NCBI GenBank assembly: GCA_024681475.1
Contig: JAILAT010000001.1
Span: 1 to 64,000, forward strand
Direction of reading: 5' to 3'
DNA from: Bacteroidales bacterium
GTDB lineage: Bacteria; Bacteroidota; Bacteroidia; Bacteroidales; P3
DNA length: 64,000 bases
A program made the translations under genes and the position numbers. This document shows, one piece after another, positions 36,553-47,500 of the stretch (positions within the stretch are counted from its first letter, which is position 1; each line of letters starts with the position of its first letter). Under the pieces are notes generated by a model. The model saw only the letters and a list, made by a program, of their open reading frames with translations. It was not told where the DNA came from and searched no databases.

Positions 36553-36576
36553 AATGTTGCATTTATTTATTTCGGG

Positions 36577-37131
36577 TTATTTGGGATTTTTGTCACGAAC
36601 AATATTTTTCTCGGTGCGGAAGAGGAGCGCGGCGCAGAAGGCCGTGAGGATGGCCATCACGGAGGTGCGGAAAGCTGCGATGAGGCTTAGCGTCGCCAGC
36701 GTGTAGGAGCGCATGACGGCGACAGTCTGCTCTATCTGTTGGGGCGAGGCGGTGCCGTTCTGTTCATTGGCCACGAGGCGGTCGATGCAGCGGGAGAGGA
36801 AGCTGGAGTCGACGACGGTGCCGTAGACGAACAGGAAGAGTCCATAGACGATGGCGGCGACGATGCCGATGACGAGGCCGAGGAGCATAAGCTCCTTGAA
36901 GAAGACCCTGGCGTCGGGCAGGGAGGCGCGGTAGCGGTAGGCGAAGAAGAGGGAGCAGGCGAAGAGCGTGATGTCGGTGGCGTAGTTGACGGGTGCCTGG
37001 AGGGGGTAGCCGAGGAAGAAGAGGAGTGATACAAAAGCGGCCATGATGAGCCCCGAGAGAAGCCCATAGCGGAGGCCGGCCTTGCGGTAATCTCCGTAAA
37101 TATCTGATTGATATCTTCTTAATAGTCTCAT
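36577..37131 (-). CDS. DUF4199 membrane protein
   Basis: A 184-aa protein with four predicted helices: LRYGLLSGLIMAAFVSLLFF (18-40), NYATDITLFACSLFFAYRYR, MLLGLVIGIVAAIVYGLFLF, and the C-terminal MRSYTLATLSLIAAFRTSVM segment. The pattern and length match DUF4199, found mainly in Bacteroidetes and often near glycosyltransferases. Function unknown. Probably first gene of the operon with the glycosyltransferase and gmhB; a -7 box is upstream. Confidence 0.78.
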   Translation of the reverse strand: MRLLRRYQSDIYGDYRKAGLRYGLLSGLIMAAFVSLLFFLGYPLQAPVNYATDITLFACSLFFAYRYRASLPDARVFFKELMLLGLVIGIVAAIVYGLFLFVYGTVVDSSFLSRCIDRLVANEQNGTASPQQIEQTVAVMRSYTLATLSLIAAFRTSVMAILTAFCAALLFRTEKNIVRDKNPK

Positions 37132-37150
37132 AAAATAAAAAATGCCGATG

Positions 37151-37158
37151 CAAAGGTA
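37151..37158 (-). promoter_or_regulatory. -7 box for the DUF4199-glycosyltransferase-gmhB operon
   Basis: TACCTTTG on the minus strand, about 20 bp before the ATG at 37131. No -33 at the usual spacing. Confidence 0.5.
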
Positions 37159-37319
37159 CGAAAAAAAATAAGATAGCGGGGAGATAAAAACAAAAAACCA
37201 ATAAAAAAACTAACAAATAACAACTACCGAGCACAAGAGCAAAGCACATTAGACACGGGAGGAAGATGGAGTTTTTGGGGCATTTGGGGGTTGTAATGAG
37301 GAGGAAAGTGGTGAAAAAT

Positions 37320-37350
37320 TTTGTGAAGTAAATAATAATATGTATCTTTG
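37320..37350 (+). promoter_or_regulatory. Promoter of the 37.4-40.6 kb operon
   Basis: TTTG (37320-37323), a 19-nt spacer and TATCTTTG (37343-37350) match the Bacteroidetes consensus well. The ATG follows 58 bp later at 37409. Confidence 0.7.
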
Positions 37351-37408
37351 CAAAATAGTATTTGCTGGTGTGTTTTTAGCAAAATAATAAATATCAATAC
37401 GTTAAGAC

Positions 37409-38746
37409 ATGAAAAAAGGATTATTAACGATGATGTCATTGGTAGGAATGCTGCTGATGACGGGCTGTCTGAAGGACGGCTTCAACGATTTCCGGATAGA
37501 GGATCCGCATTTTGTGGCGGACTTCAATGCGGAGCTTGGGATACCTATCGGGACGTGTGAGCTGACGATAGAGGACCTGACGGAGATGTACACGCTGTGG
37601 GGCGACAATGCGGATCTGGCTGTGACTGACGACAGTGTGACGATCATGGTGTATGGCAGCTTTGAGGACGACATTCCTATGGCACAGGTCAAGAAGGGCC
37701 GTGGGAAGGGAGGCTTCAGCCGCAAGGCGCTGGGCGACACGACGGTGCGATACACGTCGCACAAGTGGATGGAGGGCAGCTCGGCGGTGGACATCTTTGA
37801 CCAGTTTGAGCTGACGGCCGGTGTTGACGTGAAGGCGGTGTATGTGTCGCTTGACGCGAACGTGAGTGCCGACGCCAGCGGCTATGTGCCGGGCGACGGC
37901 TACAATGTGACGGTGTACTACGACAGCCTGTACATCCTGTACGACCACAACGGGGAGATGGAGACGCTGGTGGAGATACTGGACTCGATCAACGTCGACG
38001 ACTTCACGACGGGGTCGACGCGTGTGAACCTGCTGAAGGACAAGGAGGTGGGCGAGCTGCTGCGGAACCGTTCGTCGCTGCTGCAGTTCCGGTGCCGGAT
38101 GAACATCCAGTTTGACTACAGTTTCAACTACCTGGATCCGAGCAGCTATCCGTCGTTGGGGACGAGTGACAGTGTGGACCAGTTCATCTACGACTCGATA
38201 GGCATCGAGGCGTTCCACATCGATGCTGACATGGAGGCGCGGATCCCGCTGTCGATATATGCGCACAACATGTATGTGGAGAACGACATCGAGCTGTCGG
38301 GGGCGCTGGACACGCTGGACCTGGAGCTTGACACGTCGTACATCTATGTGAACTGCAGGAACGGCATCCCGCTGGAGCTGGTGCTCGGCGGTGAGCTGTT
38401 GGACGCCAACGGGGCGGTGATCTGCCCGATGTTTGCGGGCAAGACGGTGGCGGCGGCGTCGACGGCGCTGCAGGCGACGACGGGCACGTATGTGGCGACG
38501 CAGGAGACGGCGACGCAGGTGCCGATAGTGATCACGCGAGAGATTTTCGACGGGCTGAAGCGTGCCAAGGAGCTGCGGCTGACGACTTACATCAACTCGG
38601 CGGACACGGGGAACCCGGCGAACCAGATAGTGACGATACGCAAGGAGGACAAGCTGAAGATGCTGCTGACGGCGAAGGTGAAGCCGGACTACCACTTTGA
38701 CAGCGGTGCGGGCAGCGGAGAAGAAGGGAAAGGAGGTGCGAGATGA
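37409..38746 (+). CDS. Lipoprotein, unknown, first of an envelope operon
   Basis: A 445-aa protein with lipobox LLMTGC (mature Cys near 20). The mature part is long and beta-rich with many Asp and Ser; no known family was recognised. A region of repeated strands (YNVTVYYDSLYILYDHNGEM) resembles secreted beta-sandwich modules of Bacteroidetes. Codon use is strongly biased to G/C-ending triplets, especially ACG for Thr and GCG for Ala. It overlaps the DUF5723 gene by 4 nt, so they are coupled, and the promoter is at 37320-37350. Likely a surface component working with the DUF5723 beta-barrel. Confidence 0.7.
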   Translation: MKKGLLTMMSLVGMLLMTGCLKDGFNDFRIEDPHFVADFNAELGIPIGTCELTIEDLTEMYTLWGDNADLAVTDDSVTIMVYGSFEDDIPMAQVKKGRGKGGFSRKALGDTTVRYTSHKWMEGSSAVDIFDQFELTAGVDVKAVYVSLDANVSADASGYVPGDGYNVTVYYDSLYILYDHNGEMETLVEILDSINVDDFTTGSTRVNLLKDKEVGELLRNRSSLLQFRCRMNIQFDYSFNYLDPSSYPSLGTSDSVDQFIYDSIGIEAFHIDADMEARIPLSIYAHNMYVENDIELSGALDTLDLELDTSYIYVNCRNGIPLELVLGGELLDANGAVICPMFAGKTVAAASTALQATTGTYVATQETATQVPIVITREIFDGLKRAKELRLTTYINSADTGNPANQIVTIRKEDKLKMLLTAKVKPDYHFDSGAGSGEEGKGGAR

Positions 38747-40149
38747 GAAGAGCGACGATGATGAGAGTGCTGACGCTGGCGCTGGTGACGGTGCTGGCGA
38801 CGGGTGCCGTGGAGGCGCAGACGAGCACGCTGCTGTACGGCTCGAAGCGCAACCCGCTGACGAACCAGACGAATCCGGCCTTCTATCCGTCGAACAACAC
38901 GTTCTACATGACGCTGCCGGGGGTGAACGTTGACGTCAAGAGCCCGTTGTCGTATGGCAGCGTGGTGACGTACAACGACTCGCTGGGGCGCACGGAGATC
39001 AACCTGAACAGCATACTGGATACGCTGAAGGGCGACGGGCGTCTGCGTCTGGGCTTGAATGTACATGCCGTGGGCCTGGGCTTCAGGGTGAAGAACACGT
39101 TTGTCACCTTCTCGTCGGGGGTGAAGTCGAACGCAGGCCTTGGGGTGCCGTCGGGGCTGGCGGAGTTTGTGAACGAAGGCAACACGGGGCATACGGGCGA
39201 CGACTACATGGAGCTGCTTGACGGCGAGTTGCTGTCGGCGATGGTGTATGGCGAATATGCTTTGGGAGCGGGCCACAAGTTCGGCGGCCTGCTGGGCGGC
39301 GACCTGACGGTCGGCGCGCGAGCGAAGCTGCTGCTGGGCTACTACAACATCACGACCGACGGCTCGTCGCTGAGGCTGTATACGGCGGAGGACTACTCGT
39401 CGATCACGGCGCAGGCGGACCTGTGCATCACCATGGCGTCGGCGGTGGACTTCGACGCGGGCTTCGCGATGGGCGACCTGCTGCCCGACAACAAGGGTGT
39501 GGGCTTCGACTTCGGCGTGCGCTACGAGTGGAACCGTTTCGACTTCTCGGCCAGCGTGCTGGACTTCGGACCGGGCATCACGTGGAAAGAGAACGTGCAG
39601 CAGGTGGTGTCGCCGTCGAACACGTTCACCTTTGAAGGTGTGGACCTGAACGGTTTCTTCACGGGCAACGACTCGAGCAGCGTGTTCACCGCCATCGCCG
39701 ACTCGCTGAAGACGATCATCGACACTTCGATGATAGAGGGCCAGGCCTACACGACGGCGATACCCACGAAGCTGAACCTGGGTGCGATGGTGAACATCGT
39801 GCCGTGCCTGGACGCCGGCGTGCTGTTCCACGGGCAGTGGAACCGGGGGCTGGTGAAGGTGGACGACGTATTCAAGACGAAGACCACGGGCTTCAGCAGC
39901 AACACGACGGTGCTGGTGAGGCTGAACGTGCACGACTGGCTGGAGGTGTCGGCCTGCGCGTCGATGATAACGAACAACGGCAAGACGAGCTGGTTCAACC
40001 CGGGCTTCGGGCTGACGCTGACGCCAGGGAGAGCTTTCCAGATGTACATGATGATGGACTACACGAGCAGCCTGTATGTGGTGGACTGCAAGAACTTCAA
40101 CCTCATCATGGGCGTGAACCTGATGATAGGCAACAGGGAGCGGATGTAG
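38743..40149 (+). CDS. DUF5723 outer-membrane protein
   Basis: A 468-aa protein with a signal peptide ending in VEAQ. The mature chain opens SKRNPLTNQTNPAFYPSNNT and consists of alternating amphipathic beta strands through to a final NLIMGVNLMI strand, as in transmembrane beta-barrels. The NPAF motif and length fit DUF5723, a Bacteroidetes outer-membrane family of unknown function. It overlaps the upstream lipoprotein gene by 4 nt and ends 1 bp before the next lipoprotein gene. Confidence 0.78.
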   Translation: MRRATMMRVLTLALVTVLATGAVEAQTSTLLYGSKRNPLTNQTNPAFYPSNNTFYMTLPGVNVDVKSPLSYGSVVTYNDSLGRTEINLNSILDTLKGDGRLRLGLNVHAVGLGFRVKNTFVTFSSGVKSNAGLGVPSGLAEFVNEGNTGHTGDDYMELLDGELLSAMVYGEYALGAGHKFGGLLGGDLTVGARAKLLLGYYNITTDGSSLRLYTAEDYSSITAQADLCITMASAVDFDAGFAMGDLLPDNKGVGFDFGVRYEWNRFDFSASVLDFGPGITWKENVQQVVSPSNTFTFEGVDLNGFFTGNDSSSVFTAIADSLKTIIDTSMIEGQAYTTAIPTKLNLGAMVNIVPCLDAGVLFHGQWNRGLVKVDDVFKTKTTGFSSNTTVLVRLNVHDWLEVSACASMITNNGKTSWFNPGFGLTLTPGRAFQMYMMMDYTSSLYVVDCKNFNLIMGVNLMIGNRERM

Positions 40150-40150
40150 G

Positions 40151-40567
40151 ATGGAGAGGCTCTCGAGGAGAAAAGCAATCGGGAGAGGGGGCGCGGGCAT
40201 AGTGCTCCCTCTCGTCGTGCTGCTGGCGTGGGGATGCAACAGCGACATCGAGGAATTCCGCTTCAGAGGCACGGCCGTTGACGGCTTCACGTGCGGGAGC
40301 ACCGACGTGAGCTACGTGATAGCGCTGAGCGAGCCCGACTCGGTGGGCGACACGGTGACGATAGGCGGCAAGGTGTACGAGAACGCGGTGCGGGCCTACA
40401 ACTCGCCGCGGCAGCTGCACAGGGGCCAGGAGGTGAGCGGCGTGGCCTACCGGAAGGAGGGCTACGCGCAGTACCACTGCAACATACTGCTACTGTACGA
40501 CCAATTGCCGGAGATGGTGGTGCTGAGCATAGAGAAGAGCCCGAAAGAGCAGCAGACAGAACAATAA
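40151..40567 (+). CDS. Lipoprotein, unknown
   Basis: A 138-aa protein with a basic N-terminus, one hydrophobic segment (AGIVLPLVVLLAWGC) and a lipobox-like AWGC, giving a mature start CNSDIEEFRF. The rest is a small beta-rich domain (GDTVTIGGKVYENAVRAYNS). The gene begins 1 bp after the DUF5723 stop and is probably the third gene of that operon. Function unknown. Confidence 0.65.
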   Translation: MERLSRRKAIGRGGAGIVLPLVVLLAWGCNSDIEEFRFRGTAVDGFTCGSTDVSYVIALSEPDSVGDTVTIGGKVYENAVRAYNSPRQLHRGQEVSGVAYRKEGYAQYHCNILLLYDQLPEMVVLSIEKSPKEQQTEQ

Positions 40568-40597
40568 ATAAAAAGACAACGAAAAACAATAGCCAAT

Positions 40598-41908
40598 ATG
40601 CCTAACATAGTAGCAATAGTGGGCCGGCCGAATGTCGGCAAATCGACGCTGTTCAACCGGCTGATAGAGGAGCGCAAGGCCATCGTCGACGAGACGGCGG
40701 GCGTGACACGCGACCGCCAGTATGGGCACAGCGACTGGAACGGGAAGCGATTCTCGGTGATCGACACAGGAGGATACGTGATGGGAGGCGACGACGCCTT
40801 CGAGAAGGAGATACGGCTGCAGGTGCAGCTGGCCATCGACGAGGCCGACGTGATCCTGTTCCTGGTTGACGCCAAGGAGGGTGTGACGCCGATGGACGAA
40901 GATGTGGCCGAGCTGCTGCGGCGGTGCCGTAAGCGAGTGCTGCTGGTGGCCAACAAGTGCGACACGCCGGCGCGGCATGAGACGATCGGCGAGTTCTACG
41001 CCTTGGGGCTCGGGGAGCCCTACCCCATAGCCGGCATCACTGGCACGGGCACGGGCGACCTGCTGGACGCAGTGGTGGCCGACTTTGACGACAGCCGCGA
41101 GGACGACAGCGGCGACGAGCTGCCGCGCATAGCCGTGGTGGGAAGGCCGAATGTGGGCAAATCGTCGTTCATCAACGCCATCACGGGACAGCAGCGCAAT
41201 ATAGTGACGCCCATAGCCGGCACCACACGCGACTCGATACTGACGCACTACAACCTGTTCGGCTTCGACTTCAACTTTGTGGACACCGCAGGGCTGCGCA
41301 AGAAGCAGAAAGTGAGCGAGGACCTGGAGTTCTACTCGGTGCTGAGGTCGGTGAGAGCCATAGAGAACAGCGACGTGTGCATACTGATGCTCGACGCGTC
41401 GCAAGGGCTGGAGCAGCAAGACCTGAACATCTTCGGGCTGGCGGCGCGCAACCACAAAGGCATCGTCATCGTGGTGAACAAGTGGGACCTGGTGGAGAAA
41501 GAGACCAACACGCACCGCGACTTCGAGAGGCTGATACGCGAAAGGATAGCTCCGTTTGACGATGTGCCCATCGTGTTCACCTCGGTGCTGACGAAGCAGC
41601 GCATCTTCAAGGTGCTGGAGACGGCCCGCGACGTGTATGAGAACCGCTCGCGCCGCATAGCCACCTCGGAGCTGAACGAGGTGCTGCTGCCCATCGTCAA
41701 GGAGCAGAACCCGCCGCCCAGCGTGAAGGGCAAATGGATAAAGGTGAAGTATGTGACGCAGCTGCCTACCCCCTACCCGCAGTTTGTGTTCTACTGCAAC
41801 CTGCCGCAATATGTGCGCGACCCCTACAAACGCTATGTGGAGAACCGCATACGCGAGCTGTGGAACTTTCACGGGACTCCCATGAACATATACTTCAGGG
41901 CCAAATAG
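40598..41908 (+). CDS. der: Ribosome-assembly GTPase Der (EngA)
   Basis: A 436-aa protein with two tandem GTPase domains. The first has [19 protein letters not shown] and NKCD; the second has [22 protein letters not shown] and NKWD. A KH-like C-terminal domain follows and includes [20 protein letters not shown]. Required for 50S maturation. It sits 30 bp after the lipoprotein gene, and the S4 gene follows 10 bp downstream. Confidence 0.98.
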   Translation: MPNIVAIVGRPNVGKSTLFNRLIEERKAIVDETAGVTRDRQYGHSDWNGKRFSVIDTGGYVMGGDDAFEKEIRLQVQLAIDEADVILFLVDAKEGVTPMDEDVAELLRRCRKRVLLVANKCDTPARHETIGEFYALGLGEPYPIAGITGTGTGDLLDAVVADFDDSREDDSGDELPRIAVVGRPNVGKSSFINAITGQQRNIVTPIAGTTRDSILTHYNLFGFDFNFVDTAGLRKKQKVSEDLEFYSVLRSVRAIENSDVCILMLDASQGLEQQDLNIFGLAARNHKGIVIVVNKWDLVEKETNTHRDFERLIRERIAPFDDVPIVFTSVLTKQRIFKVLETARDVYENRSRRIATSELNEVLLPIVKEQNPPPSVKGKWIKVKYVTQLPTPYPQFVFYCNLPQYVRDPYKRYVENRIRELWNFHGTPMNIYFRAK

Positions 41909-41918
41909 CAGAAAAGCG

Positions 41919-42290
41919 ATGGGCATCAGGATAGACAAATACCTGTGGGCGGTGCGGATATACAAGACACGGTCGCTGGCCACCGAGGCGTGCCGCAACG
42001 GCCACATAGCCATGAACGGCATGGCGCTGAAGGCGTCGCACGAGGTTGTCGAAGGAGAGATATACGATATCCATATCGACCAGATGCACCGGCAGGTGCA
42101 GGTGAAGCAGCTGCTGGGGAACCGTGTGGGGGCCAAGCTGGTGGGCGACTACCTGACAGACCTCACCCCGCAGGAGGAATACGACAGGATACGCATTGCC
42201 CGCCAATACAGCTTTGAGCGGCGTGACGCCCACACGGGACGCCCCACCAAACGCGACCGCCGCGAGATAGAGGAATTCAAATACAAATAG
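41919..42290 (+). CDS. S4-domain RNA-binding protein (Hsp15-like)
   Basis: A 123-aa protein. The N-terminal S4 domain (RIDKYLWAVRIYKTRSLATE followed by HIAMNGMALKASHEVVEGEI) matches Hsp15/HslR, which binds stalled 50S subunits with attached peptidyl-tRNA. A basic C-terminal tail (RRDAHTGRPTKRDRRE) is also typical. It follows der by 10 bp, which fits a ribosome-related role. Confidence 0.88.
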   Translation: MGIRIDKYLWAVRIYKTRSLATEACRNGHIAMNGMALKASHEVVEGEIYDIHIDQMHRQVQVKQLLGNRVGAKLVGDYLTDLTPQEEYDRIRIARQYSFERRDAHTGRPTKRDRREIEEFKYK

Positions 42291-42326
42291 GCCTCGCGGG
42301 GCAACAACAAAACATTGACATACAGC

Positions 42327-43568
42327 ATGGAGAAGATAAAATACCTCATACTTGGAGCCGGCATCAGCGGACTGGCTTTTGCATACAACAAACGCGACGA
42401 CGACTACCTGCTGCTGGAAAAAGACAGCCGCGCCGGCGGACTGTGCCAGTCGTTCTTTGCCCCCGGCTTTGTGTGGGATGTGGCCGGCCACTTCTACCAC
42501 TTCCACAACGAGAAGACCAAGGAGTTCGTCAAAGAGATGCTGAAAGGCAGCGAGCTGTGCGATGTGACCAAGTGTGCCAAGGTGTTCTACAAGGGGAAAT
42601 ATATGGACGCCCCGTTCCAATACAACATCCACCAGCTGGAGCACGGGGAATTCATGGAGTGCCTCACGGACCTCTACTACGCGGAAGGCGACAACAACGC
42701 CCAGTCGTTCAAGGAATTCGTCAGGCAGAAGTTCGGCAAAGGCATCTCCGACAAGTTCCTCATACCCTACAACGAGAAGCTATACTCGTGCGACCTCGAC
42801 GAGCTGGAGCGCGACTCGATGGGAAAATTCCTGCCCAAGCTGACCTTCGACATGCTGATGACCTTCTACCGCGGAGGCAAAGGGAGCACCTACAACGACT
42901 ACTTCATCTATCCGAAGAACGGCACCATGGAGCTGGTGAACAGCTACCTGAAACAGCTGGACAGCGACAGGCTACACCTCGGCGAGACAGTGAGCGCCAT
43001 CGACGTCGAGAACCATAGGGTCACCACCGACTGCGGGACCTACGAATACGAAAACCTGATCAGCACCCTCCCCTTGCGGGATTTCGTGAGGATGTCGGGC
43101 TGCGGCGACAGCACCCTGTTCCGCTCCAACAAGATACTGATACTGAACCTGGGCTTCGACCTGCCGTCGATAGACAAGGAGGTCAACTGGATATACTTCC
43201 CCGGCGAGGAGATATTCTATCGTGTGGGCTTCTACAACAACATCGCCCCACGGCCGAAGATGAGCCTGTACGTCGAGATCGGCTGCCGCAGCGACGAGAA
43301 GATTGATATCCCCTCAATGCTGGAGCGCACCCTTGACGACCTGAAACGGGTGCACATCACCGACGACCACAAGCTGGAAGACTATCACCCCATCGTTGTG
43401 GAGCCGGCCTATGTGCACATCTCGAAAGAGGGCAAAGAGGAGACAGAGCGGGTGATGGCGGCGATGAAGTCGCACAAAGTCCACATGGTGGGACGCTATG
43501 CCCGCTGGGAGTATTCGGCCATCGACGACTCGATAGAGCAAGCCCTGGCGCTGGCCGAGGAGATATGA
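42327..43568 (+). CDS. FAD-dependent amine-oxidase-like oxidoreductase
   Basis: A 413-aa protein from the ATG at 42327 (a TTG four codons upstream is less likely). The FAD Rossmann motif is YLILGAGISGLAFAY (residues 5-19), then LLLEKDSRAGGLCQS, the usual second FAD-contacting segment. A conserved block around VWDVAGHFYHFHNEKTKEFV resembles protoporphyrinogen-oxidase-like and UDP-galactopyranose-mutase-like enzymes in polysaccharide loci. The substrate is not determined. It converges with the glycosyltransferase at 43575. Confidence 0.82.
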   Translation: MEKIKYLILGAGISGLAFAYNKRDDDYLLLEKDSRAGGLCQSFFAPGFVWDVAGHFYHFHNEKTKEFVKEMLKGSELCDVTKCAKVFYKGKYMDAPFQYNIHQLEHGEFMECLTDLYYAEGDNNAQSFKEFVRQKFGKGISDKFLIPYNEKLYSCDLDELERDSMGKFLPKLTFDMLMTFYRGGKGSTYNDYFIYPKNGTMELVNSYLKQLDSDRLHLGETVSAIDVENHRVTTDCGTYEYENLISTLPLRDFVRMSGCGDSTLFRSNKILILNLGFDLPSIDKEVNWIYFPGEEIFYRVGFYNNIAPRPKMSLYVEIGCRSDEKIDIPSMLERTLDDLKRVHITDDHKLEDYHPIVVEPAYVHISKEGKEETERVMAAMKSHKVHMVGRYARWEYSAIDDSIEQALALAEEI

Positions 43569-43574
43569 GCCCCC

Positions 43575-44588
43575 TCAGACGATGGGCTTGGCATGCTTGA
43601 GATAGAGAGGCAGCAGCCAGATGGCGACGGCAGTGCACTCAGAGAGCATGAAATCGAGCACTTTCAATGATGTTGTCTGCCTGTAGTAGATGTTGCTGGC
43701 GTAGCCGGGCACTTGGCTCAGCATCTCCTGCCTGATGGAGAGCACCGTGGCTTTCTTGGGCTCCGACGAGTTGTACAGATAATTGAAGACTGAGCTGATA
43801 TAGCCCTTCTTCAGGTAGATGAAATCTATCTCCTGCTTGTTTTCTTCATAGGCGCCCTGCTCTTTGAGATAGGCCATCAGGGATCGGAAAGTCTCGAGGC
43901 GCTTCAGATACTTGGTGCTGTCCTTGGTGGTGGTCACCGAGCCGGGACGGATCATGTAATGATAGAAGGGCTTGTCGACATGGGCCATGGAGGTGGCGAA
44001 GACGAGGGCGCTGGTGATGAAGAAGCTGTCGTCGGCACTGCGCGACTCGGGGAAAGCGATGGAGTGCTGCACCACGAATTCTCTTCTATATATATATGTA
44101 GAGAACATGGAGACATAGTGCGTGAGGAAGTAGCTCTTGGTGGCCTTGGAGAGCTTGCCGGAGACAATCTCGGGGTTCTTCATCACCTCCGAGGGCTGCT
44201 TGCCGGCATAGTCCTTGAGCATCTGGCAATAGCAGAGGTCGGCGCCGTCGTAGCGGAGAGCCTGTTCGTAGAGGCTCTCGAACATGGTGGGTTCCACCCA
44301 GTCGTCGCTGTCGACGAAAGCGATGTATTCGCCTTGGGCATGAGGGATGGCGTAGTTGCGTGCCATGCCGGCGCCGAGGTTGTGCTCGGGGCGCAGGAAG
44401 TGGAACTGATCCCTACGGGGATGATCGGCTATCATCTTCTGCACCAGCTCGATGCTGTTGTCGGGACCGTGGTCGTCGACAAAGAGGAACTCCATCTCCT
44501 GCAGCGTCTGCTCGAGGAGCGACGCTGTGCATTTCTCTATATAGTCTGCCACGCCATAGACGGGCAATATTACCGATACTTTTATCAT
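43575..44588 (-). CDS. Family 2 glycosyltransferase
   Basis: A 337-aa GT-A enzyme. VSVILPVYGVADYIEKCTAS begins the nucleotide-binding fold, VDDHGPDNSIELV follows, and the DxD is in YIAFVDSDDWVEPTMFE. No strong membrane helix is seen; a hydrophobic C-terminus (AIWLLPLYL) may be peripheral. Acceptor and donor are unknown. The convergent FAD oxidoreductase hints at a polysaccharide function. It follows the AsmA-like gene by 9 bp. Confidence 0.9.
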   Translation of the reverse strand: MIKVSVILPVYGVADYIEKCTASLLEQTLQEMEFLFVDDHGPDNSIELVQKMIADHPRRDQFHFLRPEHNLGAGMARNYAIPHAQGEYIAFVDSDDWVEPTMFESLYEQALRYDGADLCYCQMLKDYAGKQPSEVMKNPEIVSGKLSKATKSYFLTHYVSMFSTYIYRREFVVQHSIAFPESRSADDSFFITSALVFATSMAHVDKPFYHYMIRPGSVTTTKDSTKYLKRLETFRSLMAYLKEQGAYEENKQEIDFIYLKKGYISSVFNYLYNSSEPKKATVLSIRQEMLSQVPGYASNIYYRQTTSLKVLDFMLSECTAVAIWLLPLYLKHAKPIV

Positions 44589-44597
44589 AACTCTCTC

Positions 44598-47500
44598 TTA
44601 TTCATTGTTATCGACATTCTCGTCCTTGAAGCCTTGGTATTTTCTTGTCGATTCTTTCACATTCTTCTCCAGCGACTCACGTATCAACGCCTTGAGGCGC
44701 AGCATCTCCTCGTCGACATCCTTGCGGCGTGCCGGACGGTAGAGGTCCTTGTAGCGCAACTTGGGCGACAGCGAAAAGTTCAGCTTGGGCATCTTGCCAG
44801 TGACATCCACGGCCAGACGCACGGGCATCGGCGTCTCGACGAGCTCGACGTGGTAGTCGTAGGTCTGGTCGAGGCTGTGACGGCCTTCGGCGACAATCTG
44901 GTATTTGTGCAGCTTCAGCAGGAAGGGATAGACTTCCAGCTCCTTGCGGAACACCGTCATGGCCACATCGAGGCTGTCGACGTGTATCTTGGAATCGGCC
45001 TCACGCCAGCCCTTCAGCTGCAACAGCTTGGCGATGCGGTCCACACTCTTGTTGTCCAGCACCACGAGGTCCTGGCCGGTGAGGGCGGCGGCAGCGCGCA
45101 AGGTGCTCATCTTGGGACGATAGTAGGCATCGACATAAGTCTCGGCGCAGAGGTGGAAGTCGGCGGCACCCTCGAGGTCTTCAAGCAGAGGCACCAGGGT
45201 GTCGACGTAGGGAATCATATCGATAAGCTCCTGGATGTTGATGTCCAGCAAATGGAAGTCGAGACCCACAAAGATGTGGTTCACACGTGGGGTGCGGTAC
45301 ATGCCTGTGAGCTGCATGCGCGCCGCCTTGCATACGAAACCCACCTGGTTGAGCACCACGATGCCGTCGCAGATGCGCACATCGCCGGCCACCTCCTGCA
45401 GCTCGTTGTCGAAGGCCACAGCGTCCTTGATGCGGGTGTGGAGGGTGAAATCCACATCCTTGGGGACGATGAAGGGATGCGCGGAGGTGTCGACATGGTC
45501 CTCCTTGCGTTGTGTCTCCAGGGTGTCGGCGTCGCTGCCCAGACCGCTGAGGGCGTCCATCAGGTCGTCGACATTGGTGAAGTTGGAGGTGAAATAGAGG
45601 TCGCCTTGCAGCATCGCCTCGTGGGTGAGCCACTTCTCGAGGCCCTCCACGGCACCTGAGATATAGAAGTCCGAATTGCCGAACACCATGTTGGCATGGG
45701 CTATCTCGCAGCGTTCGGGCTTGTAGTTGAACTTGATGTCGGGTATCTGCACCACATAGTCGAGCATCGACGCTGTCAGGTAGCCACGTTTGAACTCTAT
45801 GTCCATATTGGGCGACCACTGCTGGAGGACATTGCTCTTCGAGGGGTCATAGTGGGCGTCGCCGTTGAGGGTGAGGCCGGCGACATCCATGGTGATGCTG
45901 TCATTCATTTTGAGGTGCATGGCACCGCAGTCGAGGCCAATCTTGTAGTCAACCTTCTGCCCTGTCTTGCTTTTGGGCAGCAGAGCGAAGGTGCCTTTGG
46001 GCTCGGTGAGCGAGGCCTGCATCGTGTCGACAGAGGCATCGACATTGCTGAAGTCGTAGTCGCACACCAGACGGAAAGGCTGAGTGGTGTCGAACACGTT
46101 GCTGATGGCGGGCTTTATCCTCAGGCGTTCTATCGAGGCGTCAATGCCCTGGTTGGGCATATCGGCGCTGACCGAGCGCAGCTCGAGGACTCCCGAGAGC
46201 AGCTCGTCGAAGAGGCCGCGCTTCATCTTCGAAGGCATATCGAGGTGCAAAGAAGCTTGCGGCGAACGGAACACCATGGTGTCGAAGGTCACATCCACAT
46301 TGCTGAATTTCAGGTCTCCCGTCAGTGCCGACTGCTGGCGTGCCAGGCTCTTCGCCTTGCCCAGGTCGGCCATCTCGGCGAGCGGCGCTGTGGCGTGGAG
46401 GTCAACAGTGGTGCGTCCCTCCATGGCCAGCGGCAGCGTGTCGGGCAACAGCGACTTGATGTCGGCCAGAAAGATGGTGCCGCTGATATTGGCGTCGGTC
46501 ATCATACGTCCCATCAGGTCGTCGATGGTGCCCTTGGCCTCCAGATGGTTGCGGCCGGTGCACACCTTCAATCTGTTGACATTCACCGACGAGATACCGC
46601 CCTCGTTGAGCTCCAGTTTGGCGTCGACGTCGCCCTCAATGCCGTTGAAAGCATAGGGCACCAAAGTCTTGTCGGCAAACGAGCCCTTGTCGAGCAACAG
46701 GTGTGCGGTGATGGAGGGCAGCAGGCTGTCGCCCACCTCGCCTTGCAGCTGGGCTGCCAGCTGCACGTCACCGTCAATCTTCATCGTGGCGGGCAGCGGC
46801 ACTAGTCCGGCGGGGACCGCCTCGAGCAGCGGCTTGATGCTCCATTTGTCCTCGGTGGCGATGTTCATATCTACCCACATGGGCTCCTCGCCCTGCGGCA
46901 GACGCACGTCGCCGGCAAGTTTGAGGGCATATTCTTTCACTTGCGCCTTGAAATCGTCGAGACTGAAGCGCTGCTTGTCGAAGTCGCCGGCCAGCTTGCC
47001 TTCCACCAGCAGCAGGTCTCCCTTCATGTCGCCAAGACAATCACTGTTGTACTCGTTGCCGTCGACTTTAGCATAGCCCTCCTTGACGGCGAGTTTCACC
47101 TTGCCGTCGAGGTTCTTGTCTTTCGTCTTGCCGTCCACTTTCAGCGTGAGTCCGTCGAGCGAGACGAACAAGGCGGTGTCGATCTGGCTCTGTATCCTGT
47201 CCACGTCAAGCTTCACCAGCGCATCGACGCCAGTCAGCAGCGTGTCGGAGCCCGTCAGGGAGCCTTTGACCGAGAGGTCCACATCATGGGCTGCAGCAGC
47301 AATGTTCACACTGTCATTCACATAGGTAACGTCAAGATTCTTGATGGCTATGCGGTGCAGGTTCACCAGCTCGGGGAAGGCGAAAGGCTCCGACTCCGAG
47401 GTGGTGTCGTCGTTGTGGGGGAAGATATCGTAGTTGGTGTTGCCTTCGGGGTTGGTATAGAGGAAGGCTTTGCCGTGGTTCAGTTCCAGGCATTTCAGCT

